A stretch of 64,000 nucleotides of DNA. Source: Nocardia kruczakiae NBRC 101016. GTDB lineage: Bacteria > Actinomycetota > Actinomycetes > Mycobacteriales > Mycobacteriaceae. The stretch lies in contig NZ_BDBL01000029.1 of the NCBI RefSeq assembly GCF_001612965.1, positions 1-64,000 of the forward strand, read 5' to 3'. A program made the translations under genes and the position numbers. The notes below the pieces were generated by a model. That model did not search any database. It was not told the origin of the DNA and saw nothing but the letters and a program-made list of their open reading frames with translations. Of this stretch, positions 46,301-52,192 are shown piece after piece (the stretch's first letter is position 1; each line of letters starts with the position of its first letter).

Positions 46301-46666
46301 ATGGAGACCGGATATCAGCGCGGGCGCATCCAGGACGAATCGATGCGCTACGAACACCGCAAACACGACGGCACGCTGCCCATCATCGGAGTGAACACGT
46401 TCCGCAATCCGAACGGCGAAACCCATCAGGTGCTGGAACTGGCCCGCGGCACCGAGGCCGAGAAACAATCGCAGCTGCGGCGCACCGAGGAATTCGTGAC
46501 CGCGCACCGCGAGCCGGCGCAGGCGGCCCTGGCCCGGCTCGAGGCCGCCGCACGCGGCGACGACAACGTCTTCGACGTGCTGATGGATGCCGCGCGGGTA
46601 TGCACTCTGCAGCAGATCACCGACTGTTTCTTCACCGTCGGCGGGCAATACCGCCGCAATGTGTGA
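43397..46666 (+). CDS. icmF: Fused isobutyryl-CoA mutase
   Basis: Adenosylcobalamin enzyme that interconverts isobutyryl-CoA and butyryl-CoA; 1089 residues. Domain order is diagnostic of IcmF: cobalamin-binding domain (about 10-140, with the DGHD motif, His23, as lower ligand), a MeaB-like GTPase chaperone (about 190-420, P-loop GTGGSGKS at 198-205), a linker, then the mutase barrel (about 550-1089, catalytic His in SGYHIAEAGAN). Gln739 (GQNTCIF) stands where methylmalonyl-CoA mutase has Arg207, and Phe replaces Tyr89 in GGVFAFKR, both typical for isobutyryl-CoA. ATG 43397 has GGAGG at 6 bases; the upstream open frame to 43178 is excluded. It is divergent from the valine operon and depends on the adenosyltransferase at 1.5 kb. 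Confidence 0.96.
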   Translation: MADLHVPVHPVRFVTSAALFDGHDAAINIMRRILQSQGAEVIHLGHNRAVHEVVDAVLTEDVQGVAVSSYQGGHVEYFEYLASALREAGAGHVEIFGGGGGVIVAEEIERLAAAGVRIFSPEDGQRLGLPGMINELVRACDVDLSTEPAAIEAVLAGERYALARTMTCLQADALPAAHLDELRAAAAGRTVPVLGITGTGGSGKSSLTDELVRRLRTDQQDKLRVAILAVDPTRRRGGGALLGDRIRMNALDSEHVYFRSLATRGAHELPTNIDAMILACKAAGFDLVILETPGIGQGDAAIIDHVDISMYVMTPEFGAASQLEKIDMLDFADVVAINKFERRGAEDALRDVSRQLVRNREAFGSAPEDMPVFGTSAATFNDDGVTALYQHLAGLLGARGLPLESGVLPRVDTRASTRFAQIIPPGRVRYLAEIAETVRDYHAETRRQVTAAQRVQRFEQVLAELPAGADDDSTDTNTLAPEDISATRRTVSGLLARASEELTPESAALLRDWPATVESYRGEEQVVRVRDREIRTPLRRTTLSDNSIPRVALPQFTDHGELLRFLRSENLPGRFPYTGGVFAFKRDNEDPARMFAGEGDPFRTNRRFKVLSEHAEAKRLSTAFDSVTLYGHDPAPRPDIYGKVGTSGVSIATVDDMKALYDGFDLSAPNTSVSMTINGPAPTILAFFLNTAIDQALQRFREDNGREPSGDEAAGIRARTLATVRGTVQADILKEDQGQNTCIFSTEFSLRMMADIQEWFVRNGVRNFYSVSISGYHIAEAGANPISQLAFTLANGFTYVEAYLARGMAIDDFAPNLSFFFSNGMDPEYSVIGRVARRIWAVTMRDKYGANDRSQKLKYHIQTSGRSLHAQEMNFNDIRTTLQALIAIYDNCNSLHTNAYDEAVTTPTEESVRRALAIQLIINKEWGLAMNENPLQGSFVIDELTDLVEEAVLAEFERISERGGVLGAMETGYQRGRIQDESMRYEHRKHDGTLPIIGVNTFRNPNGETHQVLELARGTEAEKQSQLRRTEEFVTAHREPAQAALARLEAAARGDDNVFDVLMDAARVCTLQQITDCFFTVGGQYRRNV

Positions 46667-46750
46667 CAAGGGTTCGGATGTGGCCCGCCGGTGTGCGCGG
46701 GCGTGTGACAATGCCGGAGAGCGGACAGTCGAACGCGACGGAAGGGCGCC

Positions 46751-47836
46751 ATGGACCTCGCCGGTATCAGCGTTGTGGACGCACATATCCATCAATGGGA
46801 TCCGCTGAACACCCCGCGGGATTTCAGCATGCTGGCGAAGCTGTTCCGATTCGTGCCGGTGCCGGTCGACAAGGCCGCACGGCTGGCTCCCAAACGGGAC
46901 CGCGATTTCGTCGGGATTCCCGATGCGTATCTGCGGCCCTATCTGCCCGCGGATTACCGGGAGGATCTGGGCGCGGTGCCGGTGGAAGCGCTGGTGCACA
47001 TCGAGGTGGAATGGGCGGGGCGGGCGCCGGACGCCAAGGCCGACGAGACACGCTGGGTGGCCAGCCTGCCCTTCGGGGTGGACACCCCGGCCCTGGGCGC
47101 GATCATCGGCAGCGGTGATCCCGCGACGCCCGGATTCGCCGAACTCGTCGACAAGCATCAGTCCGCGTCACCGCTGTTCCGCGGCATTCGCACCATGGTC
47201 GCCCACCACCCGGACGCGGGGGTGCGGTCGTTCTGCCGGGCCGACGGCGCCCTGACCGAGTCGGCGTTCCTCGACGGCTTCGCGGTCCTCGCCGAACGCG
47301 GGCTGTCGTTCGAGGCGTGGGTCTATTCGCATCAGATCCCGCAGGTCACCGCCCTGGCCCGGCGCTATCCCGAGGTGACGATCGTGCTCAACCATCTCGG
47401 CACGCCCGCCGGGATATTCGGCCCGGTCGGCAAGAACACCGGCACCCAACCGGGCCGGCGCCGCGAACTGTTCGTGCAGTGGCGCGACGATATCGCCACC
47501 CTCGCGACACACCCCAACGTGATGGCCAAGGTCAGCGGGCTGGCCATGCCGATCCTCGGCCACCCGGTGCCGGCCAGGGGAATTCCGACCACGGTCTCCG
47601 AACTGCTGGACCGCACCGCGCCGCTGCTGCACCACGCCTTCGACGTCTTCGGCGCCCAGCGTCTCATCTGGGGCTCCAATTACCCTGTGGACAAACCGAT
47701 TACGAGTATCGCCAACGGCGCGCAGGCGGTGATCGACGTGCTGGCCGACCGCGGCGGCAGCGCGGAGGAACTCGAACAGGTCTTCCGCACGAACGCCCAG
47801 CGCACCTACGGCATCGACGCGGAACTGCTGGCCTGA
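46751..47836 (+). CDS. Amidohydrolase-2 family metal hydrolase
   Basis: 361 residues, TIM-barrel hydrolase. The first metal motif is VVDAHIHQWD (residues 8-17), and later conserved points are VLNHLGTPAG and the C-terminal LIWGSNYPVD with its metal-binding Asp. The group includes lactonases and decarboxylases such as 2-pyrone-4,6-dicarboxylate and rhamnonolactone hydrolases; no substrate is assigned. The gene starts 84 bases after icmF with GAAGG upstream and could be cotranscribed, but no link to valine metabolism is evident. Confidence 0.85.
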   Translation: MDLAGISVVDAHIHQWDPLNTPRDFSMLAKLFRFVPVPVDKAARLAPKRDRDFVGIPDAYLRPYLPADYREDLGAVPVEALVHIEVEWAGRAPDAKADETRWVASLPFGVDTPALGAIIGSGDPATPGFAELVDKHQSASPLFRGIRTMVAHHPDAGVRSFCRADGALTESAFLDGFAVLAERGLSFEAWVYSHQIPQVTALARRYPEVTIVLNHLGTPAGIFGPVGKNTGTQPGRRRELFVQWRDDIATLATHPNVMAKVSGLAMPILGHPVPARGIPTTVSELLDRTAPLLHHAFDVFGAQRLIWGSNYPVDKPITSIANGAQAVIDVLADRGGSAEELEQVFRTNAQRTYGIDAELLA

Positions 47837-47893
47837 ACACGGCGGCACGCCACTTGCGCTGTCTCCCGGGAGGTCTCGTGCGCGGTGGCGGTC

Positions 47894-48298
47894 TCAGCCG
47901 AAGCGCAGTTCGGGAATCGTCGCCATCAACTCCTTCCACTCCGGGTACATGGCCAGTTTGCGGTCGTTGACGGCCATGATCTTCGCGCTCAACTCGGGGT
48001 CCGGATCGTCGGAGACGTCCGGGCCGATATGCAGCTTCGCGAAGTGCGGAATGATCTCCGGATCACCGGCCAGGTGGACCGGGTCGTGCATATACCGCTC
48101 CAGCGCCGCCAGATCCTCGATACCGAAGTAGTAGGCGTGGGTGTACCCGTCGTCGGGGTCGTTCAGCAAGGCCTGGCCGACGGCCGAGAACGACACCGAC
48201 TCGACCGAAGCCGTGCGGCGGATGGCTGCCAGAACTCGTTCCTTGTCCGCCTCGGACGTCTCGGGACGGAAGGCGAAGCGCAGTGTGTGGATGATCAT
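47894..48298 (-). CDS. Dabb-family (stress-responsive alpha/beta barrel) protein
   Basis: 134 residues. MIIHTLRFAFRPETSEADKE... and YTHAYYFGIEDLAALERYMHDPVH are typical of the Dabb dimeric ferredoxin-like fold; HDPVH followed by a C-terminal helix is the clearest part. Members include polyketide and olivetolic acid cyclases and many proteins of unknown role. It has a perfect AGGAGGA ribosome site. It is divergent from a TetR gene with shared operators and is probably controlled together with the monooxygenase beyond it. Confidence 0.8.
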   Translation of the reverse strand: MIIHTLRFAFRPETSEADKERVLAAIRRTASVESVSFSAVGQALLNDPDDGYTHAYYFGIEDLAALERYMHDPVHLAGDPEIIPHFAKLHIGPDVSDDPDPELSAKIMAVNDRKLAMYPEWKELMATIPELRFG

Positions 48299-48312
48299 CC
48301 GTTCCTCCTGTT

Positions 48313-48340
48313 TTGAACCGACGAGTTCAATCTAATGAAC
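48313..48340. promoter_or_regulatory. Overlapping operators, Dabb/TetR spacer
   Basis: TTGAAC (48313-48318), GTTCAA (48325-48330) and TGAAC (48336-48340) form two overlapping inverted repeats, each with 6-base spacers, so three half-sites recur every 11-12 bases. They lie just upstream of the Dabb ribosome site; two regulator dimers on opposite faces or in tandem could bind. Confidence 0.75.
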
Positions 48341-48401
48341 TTATCCGCAAGTGCACAAGAGCTGACCAGGAAGTCCATCGGATTGGACGTACGATGCGGA
48401 G

Positions 48402-49031
48402 GTGACGAAGGCACCGGTCGCGCGGGGACGCATCGACAAGCGCCAGGCGATCCTGGACGTCGCATTCGACGTTTTCGCCCGGCGCGGTTACGGCCGCGCC
48501 TGCGTCCAGGAGATCGCGGACGAGGCGGGGGTCGCCAAACCCACCGTCTACAACCACCTCAGCGACAAGGAGACGCTGTTCCGCAGCACGGTCGAGGCGG
48601 CCGCCGACCAGGTCGGCGCGCAATGTCTCGCCGCGGTGGAGACACTGCGGGCCGTCGACGGCGACCCGGGGCCGGCGCTCACCGCCACCGCGCGCGAACT
48701 CGTGCACATCTGCGCCGGGCCGCGGTCGCACGCCTTGCGCGCACTGGCCTATGCCGAACTGGGCACCTTTCCCGACCTGGTGCTGACCGTGCAGGAACGC
48801 ACCTCGCTGCGCCTGGCGCAGACCCTCGCCGACCGCTTCGCGCGGCTGGCGCTCTCGGGCGGGCTGCGCCGATGCGATCCCGAACTCGCCGCCGAACATT
48901 TCCTCGCGCTCCTGACCGGGCCTCTCGAGGCTCGTTCCCGGCTCGGCACCCGCACCGTGGAACCGGCCGAACTGGACGAGATCGCCGACGCCGCCGCCGA
49001 TGCTTTCCTGCGGGCCTACGGCACGGCCTGA
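48402..49031 (+). CDS. TetR-family regulator
   Basis: 209 residues. Helix-turn-helix: RQAILDVAFDVFARRGYGRACVQEIADEAGVAKPTVYNHLSDKETLFRSTV-type pattern (about residues 14-64), then a TetR_C domain rich in Ala/Leu helices. The GTG start at 48402 sits directly after GGAG, an unusually short spacing, but no better start exists in frame. Probably regulates the divergent Dabb gene and the monooxygenase 95 bases downstream. Confidence 0.9.
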   Translation: MTKAPVARGRIDKRQAILDVAFDVFARRGYGRACVQEIADEAGVAKPTVYNHLSDKETLFRSTVEAAADQVGAQCLAAVETLRAVDGDPGPALTATARELVHICAGPRSHALRALAYAELGTFPDLVLTVQERTSLRLAQTLADRFARLALSGGLRRCDPELAAEHFLALLTGPLEARSRLGTRTVEPAELDEIADAAADAFLRAYGTA

Positions 49032-49126
49032 GCAGGCCGGGCGTTGACATCCCCGCCACCGCGCGGTTAATTGGTGGCAGGTGCGGCCAGTCAGGTGCCC
49101 TGGCCGAGGACGGCACGGGAGCAGTC

Positions 49127-50641
49127 ATGGCCATCGACCACGAAGTGATCATCGTCGGCGCCGGATTTTCCGGTATCGGGGTGGCTATCGCCTTGCGGAA
49201 GGCCGGTTTCCGGGACTTCCTGATCGTCGACGACGCCGACGGCGTGGGCGGCACCTGGCATTGGAACACCTATCCCGGCATCGCCGTGGACATCCCCTCG
49301 TTCAGCTACCAGTATTCGTTCGAGCAGAGTTCGCGGTGGTCGCGCATCTACGCACCCGGGCGCGAACTGAAGGACTACGCCGAACACTGCGTAGACAAGT
49401 ACGGGCTGCGCCCGCGCATCCGGTTCAGCACCACGATCACCGCCGCGGAATTCGACGACGACGCCTCGGTGTGGACCCTGCGCACCGACGACGGTGACAC
49501 CCTGACCGCAGGCTACGTCATCGGCGCGACCGGTGTGCTGACCCGGCCGAAGCTACCGGATATTCCTGGCGTGGAATCGTTTTCGGGTCTCACCATGCAC
49601 ACCTCGCGCTGGGACCACGACCGCGACCTGCGCGGGAAGCGCGTGGCGATCATCGGAACCGGGGCGTCCGCGGTGCAGGTCATTCCCTCGATCGCTCCGG
49701 ATGTCGCCGAGCTGACGGTCTTCCAGCGCACGCCGATCTGGTGCCTGCCGCGGCCGGACACCGCGTTGCCCACACCCGCCCGCTGGGCGCTGCGGTATCT
49801 GCCCGGCGGACAGGCGATTTCGCGCCTCGCGAGCCAGGCGTTCGTCGAACTGACCTTCCCGCTGTCTGCGCATTACTATTCGAATCTGCCCCTGGCCAAA
49901 CTCGGCGAGCGCTCCGGACTGGCCCATCTGCGGCGCCAGGTGCACGATCCGGTGGTCCGGGACAAACTCACTCCGTGGTATGCGCTCGGATGTAAGCGGC
50001 CGGGTTTCTCCAACGATTACCTGCCGACCTTCAACCGCGACAATGTGACGCTGGAAACCGATCCGATCGCCGAGATCACCCCCACCGGCGTGCGGACGGC
50101 GGCCGGCACCGAATATCCGGCTGACGTGCTGATCCTCGCGACCGGCTTCAAGGTCATGGAATCGGGCAATATGCCGACCTTCGACATGACCGGGGTCGGC
50201 GGCCGTGACCTCGAGAAATGGTGGGACGAGAACCGCTTGCAGGCCTACGAGGGCGTCAGCGTGCCGGGCTTTCCCAACTTCTTCTCGATCATCGGACCCT
50301 ACGGATACAACGGCTCGTCGTATTTCACGCTGATCGAGATGCAGACCTCCCACATCCTGCGGTTGCTCCGGCATGCGCGCGGCAAGCGCGCCCACCGCAT
50401 CGAGGTCACCGCGGCGGCCAACGAGCGATACTTCCGGGAGATGCTGGAACGGCGCGGCGGACAGGTCTTCTGGCAGGACAGCTGCGCTGTGTCGAACAGT
50501 TACTACTTCGACAAGCACGGCGATGTGCCGCTGAAACCGATGAGTACCGTCGAAGCGGCCTGGCGCGCAACCCATTTCGATCTGGACGACTACACCTTCG
50601 AACAGGTCCCGGCTCAGCTGCCGACCACGCGGGCCAGCTGA
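49127..50641 (+). CDS. Type I Baeyer-Villiger monooxygenase
   Basis: Flavoprotein of 504 residues that inserts oxygen next to a ketone or oxidises heteroatoms, using NADPH. It has FAD-binding GAGFSG (11-16), the Baeyer-Villiger fingerprint F-x-G-x3-H-x3-W (Phe152, Gly154, His158, Trp162, followed by Asp), and the NADP-binding GTGASA (177-182). The ATG at 49127 has GGGAG upstream; the long frame before it overlaps the TetR gene. Similar enzymes in mycobacteria (for example EthA) activate thioamide drugs. The substrate here is unknown. Its 3' end overlaps the convergent gene by 28 bases. Confidence 0.92.
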   Translation: MAIDHEVIIVGAGFSGIGVAIALRKAGFRDFLIVDDADGVGGTWHWNTYPGIAVDIPSFSYQYSFEQSSRWSRIYAPGRELKDYAEHCVDKYGLRPRIRFSTTITAAEFDDDASVWTLRTDDGDTLTAGYVIGATGVLTRPKLPDIPGVESFSGLTMHTSRWDHDRDLRGKRVAIIGTGASAVQVIPSIAPDVAELTVFQRTPIWCLPRPDTALPTPARWALRYLPGGQAISRLASQAFVELTFPLSAHYYSNLPLAKLGERSGLAHLRRQVHDPVVRDKLTPWYALGCKRPGFSNDYLPTFNRDNVTLETDPIAEITPTGVRTAAGTEYPADVLILATGFKVMESGNMPTFDMTGVGGRDLEKWWDENRLQAYEGVSVPGFPNFFSIIGPYGYNGSSYFTLIEMQTSHILRLLRHARGKRAHRIEVTAAANERYFREMLERRGGQVFWQDSCAVSNSYYFDKHGDVPLKPMSTVEAAWRATHFDLDDYTFEQVPAQLPTTRAS

Positions 50642-51390
50642 GCGGTCAGCCGCTCGCGCGCCTCGACCAGCGACGGCCCGTACCAGGTGAGGTCGCGGCC
50701 GCTCACCAGGGCGACCGGGATGCCCGCAAACGCCTCCGGACCGTCGGTCGCGGTGAAGACGTACGGCTCGTCCGGCAGCACCGCCAGCCGAACTCCCCGC
50801 ACCAGTTCCGATTCCGTCACCCTGGGATAGCGCTCCGCGCCCGTGGCGTGGACCAGGTTCAGACCGAGGCGACCGGCGAGGTCCGCGGTGAACGTGTCGC
50901 GGCCGACCACCATCCACGGCTTGCGCCAGATCGGGATCACCGCATCGATCGGCGGCGTCGGCGCGGGCTCGGACCAGACCTCGCGGGCCCGGGACAGCCA
51001 GGACGGCACCGCACCGCCCAGGGCGATGCCGAACAGCCGCGCCATCGAGGTGAAGGCCTCGTCGACGGTGCGAATCCTGGTGACCCACACCGGAATTCCC
51101 GCCTCACGCATTCGCTCGACATCGAGGCGGCGGTTCTCCTCTTGATTGCACACCACGAGATCCGGCGCCAGTTCGGCGATCCGGCGCAGATTCGGGTTCT
51201 TCGTGCCCCGCACCCGTTCCACCGCCAGTTCCGGCGGATGGGTGCACCAGTCGGTGGCGGCGAGCAGCAACTCCGGGCGGCTCACCGCGATGGCCTCGGT
51301 CAGCGACGGGACCAGCGACACCACCCGGCGCACCGGGCGCCGCAGCGCCACCGCGGCATCCAGATCGTCGACGGGATCTTCGGGCACCAC
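50614..51390 (-). CDS. Helical-backbone metal-receptor protein (BtuF-like), without signal
   Basis: 258 residues with the fold of cobalamin/siderophore-type binding proteins (VVSLVPSLTEAIAVSRPELLLAATDWCTHPP; AELAPDLVVCNQEENRR). No signal peptide or lipobox is visible at either possible GTG start (51390 or 51387), so it is likely cytoplasmic. Actinobacteria carry such solitary proteins; whether they bind cobalamin or a metal complex is not known to me. It overlaps the convergent monooxygenase gene by 28 bases and follows the SWIM gene after 13 bases. Confidence 0.75.
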   Translation of the reverse strand: MVPEDPVDDLDAAVALRRPVRRVVSLVPSLTEAIAVSRPELLLAATDWCTHPPELAVERVRGTKNPNLRRIAELAPDLVVCNQEENRRLDVERMREAGIPVWVTRIRTVDEAFTSMARLFGIALGGAVPSWLSRAREVWSEPAPTPPIDAVIPIWRKPWMVVGRDTFTADLAGRLGLNLVHATGAERYPRVTESELVRGVRLAVLPDEPYVFTATDGPEAFAGIPVALVSGRDLTWYGPSLVEARERLTAQLARVVGS

Positions 51391-51403
51391 GCCAGCATAT
51401 GGG

Positions 51404-52192
51404 CTAGCCGGAGCTCTCGAGGGCCCGGTAGAGGGCGCGAAGTTCCCGCATACCGGCCTCGGCGACCGATTCGTCCTCACTGGTCATCCGCAACGCCTGC
51501 CGCAGGGGAATCGGATCGAGGTCCTCGATCGCCGCACGGAACTGCGGCGCCGGCAGGTCGGGCAGGACCACGTTCTCGCCGTAGATGTCGTCGGAGACGG
51601 TCGGGCCGCTGTCCTCCTGCACCCCGCGAATCAGCGTGTCGAGATCGAGTCCGCGCAGGGTCAGCATGATCGCCGGGGATTCGTCGAGGCGTTCGGCCAC
51701 GATGTAGCACAGCGCGGCGACGTGTTTACAGGGCCAGCCGTCGTCCGGGCAGGTGCAGGAGAAATCGAGTTCGGCGGCGGTATCGGGCAACAACAGCGGG
51801 CCGAGCTCCTGCGGCAGGGCGCCGGAGGCGAGCTGGGCGAGCATGCCGGGTGTGCCGCGGACCTGCCCGACCAGCTCCGCCAACCGGTCGTCACGCAACA
51901 CCCGCAGCGTCAGCACCGAGGTGAACGGCCGCGGTTGACTGCCCTGCACCTCGGCCGCCACCGCGCCGGGCTCGATGTGGTAGTTGACGACCTGTCCGGA
52001 GCGGGCGTAGGTGCGCCCCCGGGAGAGCCGGCCGGCGTCGGCGACCTGCTCCACGGCTTCGAGGAAGGCCCGGCCCCACCAGGATCGCGCGAAAGATCCA
52101 CGGCGGCTGCGAGGTTCGACGCCGCCGCGCACCGGGCGGCGCTTGCCGTAGACACTGAAATCGGGAACCGGAAACTCGGGCGCCGGACTCAT
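51404..52192 (-). CDS. SWIM zinc-finger protein
   Basis: 262 residues. The SWIM motif CTCPDDGWPCKHVAALCY lies near residues 143-160 (C-x-C-xn-C-x-H). The N-terminus has the conserved RSWWGRAFLEAVE and RGRTYARSGQV that mark the partner of bacterial SNF2 ATPases. The ATG overlaps the SNF2 stop codon by four bases (ATGA), so the pair is made together and probably acts together on nucleic acid. Its task is unknown; SWIM proteins elsewhere take part in recombination. Confidence 0.92.
   Translation of the reverse strand: MSPAPEFPVPDFSVYGKRRPVRGGVEPRSRRGSFARSWWGRAFLEAVEQVADAGRLSRGRTYARSGQVVNYHIEPGAVAAEVQGSQPRPFTSVLTLRVLRDDRLAELVGQVRGTPGMLAQLASGALPQELGPLLLPDTAAELDFSCTCPDDGWPCKHVAALCYIVAERLDESPAIMLTLRGLDLDTLIRGVQEDSGPTVSDDIYGENVVLPDLPAPQFRAAIEDLDPIPLRQALRMTSEDESVAEAGMRELRALYRALESSG

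Noticed and set aside
48335..49126. N-terminal extension of the Baeyer-Villiger monooxygenase
   Set aside because: It would run out of frame through the whole TetR gene and gives an Arg-rich sequence unlike the family; the ATG at 49127 fits the FAD motif position.
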